DNA of 64,000 bases from Camellia lanceoleosa. Taxonomy: Eukaryota > Streptophyta > Magnoliopsida > Ericales > Theaceae. Below are positions 1 to 10,732 of the stretch, one piece after another (position 1 is the first letter of the stretch; the number at the start of each line of letters is the position of its first letter). The notes under the pieces were generated by a model. The model was given only the letters and a program-made list of their open reading frames with translations. It searched no databases and was not told the DNA's origin. A program made the translations under genes and the position numbers. The stretch covers positions 188,939,154 to 189,003,153 of the forward strand of contig CM045762.1 of the NCBI GenBank assembly GCA_025200525.1. The letters run 5' to 3'.

Positions 1-1
1 G

Positions 2-217
2 TCTGCAATAGGCAGGGCACATAATCATATGTATAATGGTAAGTCACGACATATTCGTCGTCGACATAATATCGTAAGGCAATTGCTCTCAAATGGAATA
101 ATCTCAATAGATTATATAAAATCTAAAGAGAATATTGCGGATCTGTTAACAAAAGGTTTGACTAAAGAGCAAATATATAGTTCATCGAAGGGGATGGAAT
201 TAAAGCCTATTACATAA
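2..217 (+). pseudogene. copia RNase H C-terminal end (partial)
   Basis: This reading frame runs in from the left edge and ends at TAA 215-217. It encodes the end of the copia RNase H domain: an SAIGRA...HIRRRHN segment (the region holding the last catalytic residues in Ty1/copia) and the typical terminal block [21 protein letters not shown]. It is nearly identical to the end of the minus-strand copy at 43231-43435. The visible part has no stop, but the upstream protein is not in the window, so intactness is unknown. The first ATG at 29 is internal and not a start. Confidence 0.88.
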
Positions 218-831
218 GAGTCATCATAATGGTAACCCTACTTATATGACTGGAGATCCCAAGAACTAAGTTCAAAGGGACAACTAAGTTATGTGTGGCT
301 CGCTAGAAATCACCAAGGGAATAAAATTCCCTACCTATTTCTATGGTGAGAGTGATATCTGCAACATATGTTGTATGCAGGGGTTTAAGGATAAGCTTTG
401 TTTTTAATGATTACTTATATCTTGATTTAGGCATAAAAATCAAGACGAGTATAAGGAGATACTCACAATAAGAATCACCTATATGTGTGTCAAATTGGGG
501 CCGGTTCTATGAGAATGAAGAGGCTAAATTCTCTAGAAGCACTCATGAAAACCAAGAGTGTTCAAGGCCAAAATGAACACAACAGTGAGAACCATGATGT
601 GTTAGAAGATATTTTGTGTGAAATCTATTGTCTTGGCTTATACAATCGGCTGAATAATTCAAGGCATCACGTCCATTGGTTAGCTAGTAAGTCCAATAGA
701 TTATCACTAGAGAAGGTTAAAGGCCGAAAGCTACCTATTCTGATGCAAGATATTTTTTATTAATACTCTTTCGACAAATTCTGCATATTGTTGCATTTCC
801 GTTGTTATCAAATTTCATTCATGTGGGGGAT
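218..831 (+). other. copia 3' untranslated region ending in polypurine tract
   Basis: About 610 bp lie between the polyprotein stop and the LTR. The stretch aligns with 42618-43230 (minus) in the second copy. It ends with the purine-rich tract ATGTGGGGGA at 821-830, immediately before the LTR; this primes plus-strand DNA synthesis in copia elements. A 92-codon reading frame at 485-763 lies here. Its first part is frame-shifted in the other copy by an extra A, so I regard it as a chance open frame. Confidence 0.75.
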
Positions 832-2114
832 TGTTAGAACTGGTTTTTGAAAAAATCTGGATAACATAATTTTTCATCAACTTTGGTTTATTTTTTAGGT
901 GGGACCCATGCGCCGAATTTCGCGGGTCTAAGTAGTAACACATTTTATGCCGTATTGTGATTCACGTGGTATATTTGGTTGCTCAAAACCATTACCGGGT
1001 GAATAGGAAATTGAAGTCAAAGTGAGCTCCATGGAAATTAAGTTTTTGGTGAAAATTCCTTAAGGTTTGTATAATGGCTTGTCCCATATTGATTTGGTGG
1101 GAAGTTTTGGGTGGATTTATAAGGCATGGGATTGGAACTGGGGAAGGACACCCATGTTTTGTAGAGAGAGAGGTTATGGGCAAAATGGGCTAGACCCATT
1201 GGACCTAGAAAACACCACACGCGCTTGTCGCCGTTCGTTCGGGGGGGCTGGGCTGGGCTTGGGCTTGGGCGTGGGTGCGTGGTGTGAGTTTGGGTTGGGT
1301 TTGTCCGGCCCAATACTAATCTTTTTGGGTCAAAAACATTTGAATTTAATTTAATTTTTTAGTAAAATAAAATATGTTCAAAATTTTAATTTCAAATTCA
1401 AATTCAACTGTTGCACCTCTTCAGAATTTTGTACAGGTTCGGACAGATTCAAGTTTGTTCCACCTGAACATATTTCAAATTTGTTTAAATTTCAAACCCA
1501 AACAGTTTATCTGTTAAAACAGTGCATTACCTGTTTAATTCAAACCATACCTGTTCAAATAGGTTTGCACCTGTTTAATTCAAAACTAACAGCTACCAAT
1601 CCATCTATAAATAGGCAGCCCTCAATTGATGTTTTCACTTTAATTTTCGCCCTTAAATCTGCTGCTGATCTCTGCATTTTGTTGCATCTAAATTTCTGTG
1701 AGAAAGAGTATAAACACTTAGTGTGTTCGTTGTACGAAAAATTTGTAGTACTGCTATTTTTCGTTGATTGACCATTTTATCCTGGGAGATAGACGTCCAT
1801 ATTCTGAAAGCACTGTGGAAAGGACGAATCTGTCTTAAGGATATAGTGTCAAGTACTGGACTTGATCAGAATATTGTTCAAAAATTTAATCAAGTAAGTT
1901 GTTTATTTATTTTCTATTTTTATTTATTTATATCATATTTTGATTTTGTTTTTGTAACAAAATAAAATATGTTTTTATTTATTTAATTTTATTTCTAGTT
2001 TGATTTTTGTAATCAAAACTTCTCTTTCATTTCCTTTATTTCTTTTGTATTCTGTTTGTTATTTAATACACAAACAGAATTTATTTTTCCAAATACAATG
2101 AAGATTGTACAACA
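832..2114 (+). repeat. copia 3' LTR
   Basis: The 1283-bp LTR starts TGTTAGAACTGG and ends GTACAACA. It aligns along its length, in reverse, with the two LTRs at 41350-42617 and 47585-48813. A G/C-rich segment near 1215-1300 corresponds to the stretch that is length-variable between those two copies. The TATA box is near 1606. Downstream come sequences related to the conserved block around the stress-like segment GAGATAGACGTCC that all three LTRs share. Confidence 0.9.
1606..1613 (+). promoter_or_regulatory. copia LTR TATA box
   Basis: TATAAATA in the context ATCTATAAATAGG lies mid-LTR, as expected for the U3/R boundary. The same motif in reverse occurs at 41859-41866 and 48094-48101 in the other copies. 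Confidence 0.65.
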
Positions 2115-2261
2115 GGTTTTGCGTGGTGTCTTGGCACATGGCGCCCGTAGGGCTCGCCATGTATCAAACATATGACATGCCCATGTAGTGCCTTATTGGT
2201 CTGCCATGTGGGTGGGGTTTTGGTGATGTGGCACCCGTAGGGCTTGATACAAGTATCTATA
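2115..2261. other. flank of copia LTR, no gene
   Basis: This short stretch carries two imperfect copies of a GTGGCRCCCGTAGGGCT-like block (around 2138-2157 and 2228-2248). I see no coding capacity. Confidence 0.4.
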
Positions 2262-2690
2262 GTACACTAAGGAGTTTTTCTATGTGTTAGAGTGTTATAC
2301 TAAAAAGTTTTTTTTTTTTTAGTGTTACGTTTGAGAAAAATACATTCAGGAGTTTTTGTGTGTTATATTAGAGTGTTACACTAAGAAATTTTTGTGTGTG
2401 TTACATTAGAGTGTTACAGTAAAAACTTTTTTTAGAGTGTTGTGTTTGAAAAAAATACACTAAGAAGTTTTTTTTTTTTTTTTTTTTTTAAATTTTTATA
2501 TTAGAGTGTTACATTAAAGAGTTATTTTTAGAGTATTATATTGGAGTGTTACGTATAAAAAAAATATACTTTTTTTTTTTTTTTTTTTTTTTTTTTGTAA
2601 GTGTTACATTTTAGTATTGCGTTAGAATGTTACATTGGAATGTGACAATTTGAAATTATAAATTTATCCAAAGTTTACTAAGGAGTTTTT
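2262..2690 (+). repeat. diverged AT-rich tandem repeat with poly-T tracts
   Basis: Irregular copies of a block built on GTGTTAYATTAGAGTGTTACACTAA, each followed by a T-rich tract (AAGTTTTTT), recur with about 60-80 bp spacing. Long T runs are at 2470-2489 and 2570-2596. It looks like a degenerate minisatellite that expanded together with its poly-T spacers. No reading frame is conserved across it. Confidence 0.6.
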
Positions 2691-4850
2691 GTACTCCTTT
2701 TGAAATGTTTGAAATATCTCATATTTCAAGATATTTTTGTACATCTTTTGAAATTTTTTCCAAATAAAAAATATTCTTATGTAAAAATTCATTCCAAATT
2801 TGATTTCTATAGATTGTATATCTTACCTTTCTTGCGCGCGCGCGCACACACACACACAAAAAAAAAAGGAAACATAATAGAGTAACCGCAAATCTAATTT
2901 TTATATAATATATTAAATCTACATTTTCAAAATCAATGGAACTGATTAGTCTATAAAAAAATCCTTGAAACTAAATAAATTACCATTATTTAAGATGGAA
3001 TTTATAGGTAAAATTTTCTAAACTTAATAAGTTTGTAATTTTCAATTTTACTTGTGATGTAGCTTTAATTGACTCGAGCTTAGAAAATAAGTTTTAAAAA
3101 GCATTTAAACGTTACTCTTTTACTATAAAAAAATTTAAATTGATTGTGCTTTTTGACACAACAAATTATATATATTTTTATTATATATATATATATAATG
3201 AAAAGAGTTTTTTAAGAACAATAATTATAGAAGCTCCAAACTCCTAAACTAATTTTATTAATTTGTTAATTTTTACAGAAATAAAAAAAATCTATTGGTT
3301 AGTTCCTTAAGTCAAAAATTCAAAAACAAAAAAAGTTCTAATTATCTACAATTTTGAATTTTAAAATTCAAAACAATATGATAAGTCACCCTCACTCTTT
3401 CTAAAAATAAATCAAAACAATTCAAATAATAAAAATAAAAATAAATAAAAACACTAATTATCTATAATTTTGAATTTCCAAATTCAAAATAATATGGTAA
3501 GCCACCTTTATCCCACTCTCCCCTTTTTCGAAAATAATATAAGTCTAAAATTTTAAAAACCCAATCAAATTAAAACTTAATACAATTATCTCTTTAAAAT
3601 ACTCAATATTTGATCTTTTTTTCAGTCTGCCCAACTCTTCCCCAAATGTAATGATGCAATGGTTATTCTCTTTCTTTGCAAATAATCCAAACTTATTTCA
3701 AGTTTGTTTGTTTGTTTGTGATTTTTTTTTTTTTTTTGTAAATTTATATTTTCGTGTGAGTATTTTTTTTTCTTCTCTATATGACTTTTTTTTCTTCAAT
3801 GTATTTTTTTCCAACTAAATTGATAATAAATATATATCCGTTAACTATCTTTGTTTTGGGAGTTGATTGATTTTTTTTTTTTTTGGGGGGTGGATGTTTG
3901 TTTATTTTTTATATTGTTGTTATTATTGCTTTTGATATATGTGAATTGATAATATAGTTATATATATATATTTTTATATAGAATAATGCGTCTTATATTG
4001 TTCTTTATGATTTGGCCATTTTTTAAATTTCTTAAACAAAATTTTCAAATTTTTTATTTGTAAAAAATTAAAAACATTTAATTGACTTGCCATCAATAAA
4101 TAAAATTTTAAATAATAAACATTATTTCATAATTTATGGATTTAAAAAAAAAAATTAACACCCATATATGGAATAAGAAAACCTAAAATCTCGAATTTTT
4201 TTATTTTTCATTTTTAACTCTTTAAAACTCTAATGGTACATTTTTATTTTCACAATATTGTCTTTTTATATTTACAAAGATAAAAAACTAGACCGGAGTT
4301 GCATAATGGTTAGTGGAGGTGGTGATCATGGCAACAATAAGGGTGATGATGAGTTCGGCCAGAGTATTGTTTGGGTGGATTTTGAAAATGTGAATATCAA
4401 AAGAATAGTAGATTGTTTGAGTGATGAATTGATTTAGAAAACTAATGTGTAGTAGAGATTAAGTGTGAATTTTACCATATAAAAATTGAATATGGATCAT
4501 ATATTATTTTTATATATAATTTTGGATACTTTTTTTTAAAACTATAAAAAATTATTGTGATCACATGTTACTTATTATTTGATATATTATTATTTTATTA
4601 CCATAATGAATTTTATAATGTTTATTATCAATGCAGCGGTGAGACGTCACATAATAAATAAAAATATATTTTATTATTATTATTATTATTGATAATATAT
4701 TTCTTTATTTACCTTTTTACAATGTTCCAAAAATTAATTTATGTTTATTGTTAGTTTGTAGATGAGGAGTCAAAAATAAATTTTAACCAAATTCAAGTTA
4801 TAACTAATTTGAGATTGAAAAGGAAATTTCAAAAGAAATTATAATTATAT
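2691..4850. other. AT-rich intergenic DNA with microsatellites and a short direct duplication
   Basis: No gene is supported. It contains a (GC)n(AC)n microsatellite at about 2834-2858 and TA runs near 3165-3200 and 3958-3975. A roughly 115-bp direct duplication has copies starting CTAATTATCTA near 3338 and 3453. A 43-codon frame at 4306-4437 starts in a GGTGGTGATCATGG context but has no recognisable relatives, so I do not call it. Confidence 0.6.
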
Positions 4851-5108
4851 ATAATTTTAGGGAGATGCACCAATAAATCTCAAATCTTTATCTTATGACC
4901 CATTTGGTCCTATGTTTTATCTTATGATCCAATTAATTCCAAGCTAATGTTAATGACAAAATAACCAGTGTTACACTATGTTTTGCGCTTTTTAGTAAGG
5001 GTAAATGAGGAAAACCCCAACGTGGTATTGACTGAAATGCCCAAAACTCTGTAGATGTTTGTTTTCCCTCCAATGTTAATGGCCTTTTTTTTTTTTTGTT
5101 GGTGTTCA

Positions 5109-5350
5109 TCACCATCAACAACATCAACTACATCACTAACATCACTAAAAAAGCATCATAAAAAATCATCAATATCATAAAAATATCATCAAACATCGTC
5201 AACTACATCACCAACATCACTAAAAAAACTTCATCAAAAAACAACATCATAAAAACATCATCAAACATCAACATCAAACATCAACAAAACATCATCAAAA
5301 AACATCAACAACATCAAACTTTAAAAAAACATCATCAACCATCAAACATC
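5109..5350 (+). repeat. CATCAA/CATCAT simple repeat
   Basis: Dense imperfect repeats of CATCAACATC and CATCAAAAAAC fill this stretch. A second, looser patch lies at about 5545-5705, including two copies of CATCAACATCAGGGCCATGA. They lie inside the MULE-type element. Confidence 0.75.
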
Positions 5351-5370
5351 ACCAACATTAATCATCAACA

Positions 5371-5510
5371 TCCAGTAATGATTTTGTGTTTTTTACAACA
5401 TTAACCATCTCTTTCTAAATCCAGTAATGATTTTGTGTTTTTTACAACATTAGCCATCACCAACATTAGCCATCTCTCTCTGAATCCAGTAATGATTTTG
5501 TTTTTTTGAC
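5371..5510 (+). repeat. three tandem copies of a roughly 50-65-bp block
   Basis: The block begins with ATCCAGTAATGATTTTG, continues with a TTTTTTACAACATTA stretch and ends in CCATCTCT. It occurs at about 5371, 5420 and 5483, with the last copy diverged. Confidence 0.65.
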
Positions 5511-6066
5511 AAAGAAAAAACCCAAGCAGAGATCATGAAACTAGGAAATCATCATCAAATCAATGCTAGACATCATCAACATCAGGGCCATGATCAACAT
5601 CATTAACATTAGTTCTGATCCACACCAATCCATCGTCAACATCAGTGGTAGACATCATCAACATCAGGGCCATGATCAACATCAAACATCATTGTCAAAA
5701 CAATATCAAAACCCATCTGGGAGACTCCAGTGAAGGCCCAATCCAGAACTTGAGAAAAACCCTTCTTTTTTGACCTTCAAAACTTGCAAATCTCTTATAC
5801 CCATTAATCAGAATCTCGTGAAAAATGCCTCTGTCTAGGGTTTAAAACGCAGACGAATCCATTTTTTTTCAGGGTTTTAAGAGATTCGAGAGTGATGAAG
5901 AAGGAAAAGATTCGATTTTAGGCAAATGGGTATTCAAAAAATCCATTTTTCACAACTGGGTGCTCGAGAAAACTAATGGAATAGATTCAATTTGAAAAGA
6001 ACAAAGCAAGCAAAGAGCTGTTTAGAGATACAAGATATTTGGGTGATGATAAAAAATAAATGTGGG

Positions 6067-6069
<3 letters not shown>

Positions 6070-6101
<32 letters not shown>
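6070..6101 (+). repeat. GA microsatellite
   Basis: This is an uninterrupted (GA)n run inside the MULE-type element. The Ser/Leu-rich reading frames crossing it on the minus strand are a product of the repeat. Confidence 0.9.
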
Positions 6102-6103
<2 letters not shown>

Positions 6104-6822
6104 GAAGTGGAGGATAGGGTTTTGAAATGATGAAGAAAAACAAGAACAAGGTGGTGGAACGATGGAAGTGATGGAATCGTTCCGTTCGGGGAAGTTTCGC
6201 CGATCCAAACTCCGATCCGGTACTGTACCGGAGGGGCACCGACCGGTGTACGTAGGAGAAGAGATGGAACGTTCAAGATCTGATAGTAGGTATCGACAAG
6301 GCTGATGTTTGAAACATATAAACACCCACCCAAAATTATTCAATCTGATGTTTACCATTTTTGGTTGGTGTTACAACAAACATCTTCTTCTCTCTCTTTT
6401 GCCATTGATGAATAGTTGTAGAGAGAGAGAGAAATCGCACACTCAAAAGGGTATTGATGTAAAAATAAATGGAATCAAATCAAACCCTCAAAAATCTGGA
6501 CAAACATTAGGACCAAATGGTATATAAAAATACTTAAAGGACTAAATGGTTTAACTTTTTCCAAGATAGGATTTATGAGTAATTTTTCCATAATTTTAAA
6601 ATATTTTAAAAAAAATATAAGGAAAAATTGGAACTATAAAATAAAATTAACAAACAACCTAATTCCATGAAAACATTTAAATGAAAAATTGATCAAATTT
6701 CAATTTATAATTATTAAATATTTTTAATATGTCATTAATTTTTTATTTAGGTTCTAGCCTGATCTGGTCTTAAATAGTTTTCAGATATAAATTTATCTTA
6801 ATATTGATACATATTTTAAGAA

Positions 6823-7212
6823 GGGTAAATTATATCGATAATCCCCGCATTTTGTCTCGTGTCAATTTGGTCTATATAATTTCAATTAGTTTGATTTTTG
6901 CTCCTAATTTTAGATTTTGTATTAATTTGGTCCAATTGATAATGTCGGTTAAGATTTTTAAAAGAAAATAGTTATTGAGTTGATTGAGATTAACTTATTG
7001 AGTTGAACAAGCTTATAATTTTGTCTATAAAAGTATAACAAGATGCTACTCATGTGTGTATTTTCAATAAAAAAAAAAACAATAGAAATTATAACAATTG
7101 GACCAAATCGAGACACAATTATAAATTTAGGGTCAAAGTTGAGCAAATTAAAATTGCTAGGACAAAAATAACATAAGAGTTAAAATATAGGGACTATCAA
7201 TGTAATTTATCC
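6823..7212. mobile_element. MULE-type MITE, 390 bp
   Basis: A perfect 9-bp target duplication TTTTAAGAA sits at 6814-6822 and 7213-7221. The terminal inverted repeats read GGGTAAATTATATCGATA on the left and GGATAAATTACATTGATA on the reversed right end. They extend with lower similarity through AATTTGGTCCAATTG on both sides. It has no coding capacity and is a typical plant Mutator-type MITE. Confidence 0.85.
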
Positions 7213-7652
7213 TTTTAAGAATAAGTACATAATTTCTTAATTAATTTTGAAATTATTAATAAATATACTAAACAAATATGTACATATTTTCTATTTTTGT
7301 TATAATTTTAAAATATATATATATATATATTTACTATTTAAAAATTAAATAAATAGGTAGGTCTACTAACTCATGGATTGGACATGAACTAAACGATTCT
7401 CTAAGGACTAGACTTAAATCAAGAATTATTGGCAAAAAAAATCGACTTGAACTAAATTTTTTTGGCTACTTGTAGTGTTTAATCTAATATTAGAATCCTC
7501 AGATTAGCTCAGATCAGTCACGAATTGATAAACAATTATATAATTTAAATTTATTAGAACTAAAATATGACCTACAATTTAGGGTGGCTTTATCTTAAAT
7601 AATATTTTTATACATAAATATATATAACTATTCATTTAATTGTTTTAAACAC
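7213..7652. other. AT-rich flank of the 29-kb gypsy nest
   Basis: No gene. This flank is alignable, with many differences, to the opposite flank at about 36830-37050. Shared blocks include AATAAATAGRTAAGTC-like and TTTAATATNA...GAATCCT-like segments. The two flanks therefore seem to be old direct copies of one another. The last 5 bp (AACAC, 7648-7652) are the likely target duplication of the gypsy element. Confidence 0.5.
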
Positions 7653-8087
7653 TGTGATGGCCGAATATTGGGAGTCGTAAAGAGGCCGAATAGTTGAACT
7701 TGGAGAGTCAAAATATATATAGCACTCGGCCCCGTCTCGCACGTTCAAATCCTACCCTATTCGGCCAAATAGCTGGTTGAGCAGGGGGCCGAGTGAAAAG
7801 CGGTTTGCTACAAAAGAAGCCGAATGGCGAATTGAAAGTGGGCCCAATCCCGAGGCCCAAGAAAGAAAAGATATAAATAGAAGGACATCAGCCAAAAAGA
7901 GGTATGTGAGAATCAATATACTTAACTTAAAATACAAGTAATCCTGAGAGAGTAGAAACTAACTTGTTCGTCGGAGTGTTAATTTCGGCACCCCCCAACC
8001 AGAGTGTCCATTTCTTTTCAGGTGACAATCTGAGGATCACGAGCGTCCCCTAGGATCTGAAGAGTATTTCCAAACCACTTCCCCACA
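7653..8087 (+). repeat. 5' LTR of the 29-kb gypsy element
   Basis: It starts TGTGATGGCCGAATATT and ends in CCCCACA. It aligns end to end with 36325-36758. The TATA box is at 7872-7879, and the primer-binding site begins 2 bp after its end. Confidence 0.93.
7872..7879 (+). promoter_or_regulatory. gypsy LTR TATA box
   Basis: TATAAATA in the context GATATAAATAGAAGG. It is conserved in the 3' LTR at 36544-36551. Confidence 0.65.
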
Positions 8088-8089
8088 AT

Positions 8090-8106
8090 TGGCGCCGTCT
8101 GTGGGA
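8090..8106 (+). other. primer-binding site, tRNA-Asp-like
   Basis: TGGCGCCGTCTGTGGGA directly follows the 5' LTR. TGGCGCCGT is the start of the tRNA-Asp-complementary site used by many plant gypsy elements; the downstream half is diverged. Confidence 0.7.
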
Positions 8107-8122
8107 ATACTCAAATACATCC

Positions 8123-9553
8123 ATGGCGGGAGTAATGGAAGACCCTCCAATAGTCACTGACGAAACCACACAGAGAGACGACCTCACTCCAACAAACATG
8201 CTTGGACCAGAGACTATCGCCGCAAGACGCGCCTTGAACTTCGCCTCACCCTCGACTTCAGCGCATGAAACAATGCAAGTGATCATGGAACAAGGAAAGG
8301 AAAACAAACAGAGGTTGGAGAACATGATCGCTGAGAACGAACGTCTCCATCAGGATTTGGCCTTGGAAGTGGCGAAGTCCAAACAAGCTGTACGCCAAGA
8401 TCCAGAACGACCTTTGAGGGCAGGTGGTCGATGACCTCGAGCCCGACAACAAGACACTGATAACGACTCCGACTCGTTATCCCCTGAGCCCAAGAAGAAG
8501 GGGCGACCCGAAACTACCAGTTCTTTTGAAGAAAGTCCACGTATAAGGCATAAGCGAAGAAGAAACAGTTCAGACGAAGAAGACTAGCACGATCCCTTTG
8601 TACGACGGATTGCAAGGGCAGTGCGACCTAAGAAATTCAAAGCACAGTCATTCACCTTGTACGACGGTAAATCAGACCACACCGATCACATCCGCCATTA
8701 CAAGCAAGCCATGATGCTGCATGTAGACGACGAGGCTCTTATGTGTAAAATATTTCTGAGTAGTCTGGGACCACTAGCTATCAGGTGGTATTATAAACTG
8801 GAGCCGGCTTCGATCAAAAGCTTCCACCAACTCCAAAAATCCTTTAGGGCAAGGTTTATCACTAATGAGGTCTAGCCAAAGCAAGCCGATTCCCTCTGGG
8901 TAATGCAAATTCAACCAGGGGAAACCCTTCGTGCGTATTCGGCGCGGTATTGGGAGTGCTTTAATCTGGTAGATGATGCTTACAATGACTCTATGGCTAT
9001 TACCGCTTTCAAGATGGGGCTGCATCCTGACAGTGCCCTCTGTAGCTCTTTGACCAGATGGCCCTCCAAAACAGTCTGGTCGTTGATGGAGAAAGTTGAG
9101 GAATACTGTAAAGTGGAAGATGACGCCTTGCAGGTTAAAGCCGGAAATGTGACCAACAAGACGGCTCTTTTTGAAATTACTCAGCCATTAAATTCTGTAC
9201 AACCTTAGAGCCCTAAACCACGGCATCGAGCTAAACGAGATAAGAGACAGGATTCCCGTCGATCAAACGATCGATGCTCCCATCGAGCAAATGAACAATT
9301 ACAAGTCGATAGCAGGCGCACAAGGCGTGCTGATAAGAAATATACGGAGTTGTCAGAGCTTATCAGGGCGGTCATGTCCACAATCCAACATCTTCCGTTC
9401 TTCAAACGGTCGTCGAAAATGGTGGGACCTCTTGACACGCGAAGATGGGATAGGCGGTACGAGTATCACAAGGATCATGGCCATGATACTGAGAGTTGTT
9501 ATGCATTGAAGGATCACCTGGAGAAATTAGTACAAGATGGTTGGCTACAATAG
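8123..9553 (+). pseudogene. Tat-type gag (477 codons, four internal stops)
   Basis: One frame runs from ATG 8123 to TAG 9551-9553, interrupted by in-frame stops at 8432, about 8585, 8873 and 9206. No frameshift is needed. The N-terminus has a short coiled-coil-like part (KENKQRLENMIAENERLHQD). The retrotransposon gag domain lies around 8620-9150, with YDGKSDHTDHIRHYKQAM and a WYYKL...SFHQLQKSF block. The C-terminal zinc-knuckle-like motif reads YEYHKDHGHDTESC, where the family normally has Cys in place of the second Tyr-region residue. It would form the nucleocapsid. The stops make it non-functional. Confidence 0.9.
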
Positions 9554-10732
9554 TATGTCCAAAAAGACAACTCAACCAAAGCAATAACTTTAAGACAGGA
9601 TTCACCTCCACTCGGCGTGATCCACATGATATACAGCCTGCCAATGTCATCCGCGGTGCATACGATTCAGTCGAATCCCGACCCTAAAAAAACTCACTCC
9701 GTCTAAACGGCCCCATGAAGCTGCGAGCATTGCTTTTGATGATTCAGATTTGGCCGGAGTGACACTTCCCCACATTGATCCCTTGGTAATCGAGTTACGC
9801 GTAAACCGATTCACCGTTGAGCGCGTACTCATTGACCCAGGAAGTACATCGGAAGTTATGTATTACAAGACATTCACCAAAGTCAGCTTCTCCGAATCGG
9901 ATCTCTCTCCGGCTCTTTATCCACTGTTCGGCTTCAATGCCAATCCAGAATATCCGTTGGGGAAAATTACACTACTCGTTCGAGTGGGCTGCCGAATAGT
10001 GGATGTGGAGTTCTTAGTCGTCCAACTGCCATCGCCATATAATCTCATCATGGGGCGAACTTGGCTGCATACTATGCAGGCCGTGCCAAACACCTATCAT
10101 CACCTGCTACGCTTCCTAACAGAACGCGGCATTGAGCAAATCCGTGGCTCCTAGAAGTCGGCACAAGCATACTATCTCCTTGCCAGAAAGACGCCAAAGG
10201 AGTTGCAAGTGAATTCTATTGAGGTGCCAGATCGGGAGAGCCTCGACAATGTTGGGCGGCTCCCAAGTGAAAAGGCTACGGAAGCCCTAGATCGAGTTGA
10301 AATCGACAAAAACCCAAACAAGTTCTTCATGGTCGGCGCCTCCCTGAATCAAACCGATAGACAGCAGGTAATTTCCTTCCTGCTCAGAAACCTTGATGTC
10401 TTTGTGTGGACTCCATATGAGATGCCGGGTATAGATTCGTCTGTTTCGCAGCACCGTTTGAATGTTGACCATAAATGCAAGCTGATTATTCAGAAAAGCC
10501 GACAGTCAGCCGCAGAGCATACAGCCACCGTTGTTGAAGAGGTCGACAGGTTGCTTGAGCCGGGGCAATCAGAGAAGTGACCTACCTTACATGGTTCTCT
10601 AATATTGTGGTTGTGAAGAAGAAAAATGAGACTTGGCGAGTGTGCCTTGATTTCACGGACCTAAACAAAGCCTGCCACAAGGATTGTTTTCCCCTACCCA
10701 GAATTGACCAGCTTGTAAATGCTATGGTACGT
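9554..10732 (+). pseudogene. gypsy pol, first part: protease and N-terminal RT, cut by an insertion
   Basis: The aspartic protease lies around 9750-10154, with VLIDPGSTSEVM (the D-x-G-S active-site region as seen in Tat proteases) and YNLIMGRTWLH near the end. After a stop at 10152-10154 the same frame resumes (10203-10580), with DVFVWTPYEMPGID leading into RT. A frameshift near 10563-10580 moves into the frame reading WFSNIVVVKKKNETWRVCLDFTDLNKAC. Coding stops at 10732 in the RT finger region (PRIDQLVNAMVR), where a 13.7-kb element is inserted. RT resumes at 24425. Confidence 0.88.

Larger units (their letters stand above)
1..2114 (+). mobile_element. Ty1/copia LTR retrotransposon, 3' part (5' end outside window)
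   Basis: The window opens inside the RNase H domain of a copia polyprotein. This is followed by a 3' untranslated region, a purine tract and a 1.28-kb LTR that starts TG and ends CA. The RNase H tail, the 3' UTR and the LTR all match the complete minus-strand element at 41350-48813, so both belong to one family. The 5-bp duplication following the LTR would be GGTTT (2115-2119); its partner lies outside the window and cannot be checked. Confidence 0.93.
4860..6589. mobile_element. non-autonomous MULE-type DNA transposon (Pack-MULE candidate)
   Basis: The element is bounded by a perfect 9-bp direct repeat ATAATTTTA (4851-4859 and 6590-6598), the target-site length of Mutator-like elements. The inward termini are inverted and similar over about 60 bp: the left side contains CCAATAAATC and CCATTTGGTCCT, and the reverse of the right side contains CTCATAAATCC and CCATTTAGTCCT. 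Inside are a CATCAA-type simple repeat, three copies of a CCAGTAATGATTTTG block, a GA run, and a GC-richer segment (about 6180-6270) unlike the rest of the region. The GC-richer part could be a captured gene fragment. There is no transposase. Confidence 0.82.

Noticed and set aside
485..763. 92-codon frame downstream of copia RNase H
   Set aside because: The matching region of the second copy (42721-42980) is frame-shifted by an extra A, so the frame is not conserved.
4306..4437. 43-codon frame starting ATGGTTAGTGGAGGTGG
   Set aside because: Short, without relatives I can recognise, and in AT-rich intergenic DNA.
5973..6358. Three minus-strand frames of 88-123 codons inside the MULE-type element
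   Set aside because: They cross the GA microsatellite in all three frames, so at most a captured gene fragment underlies part of them.
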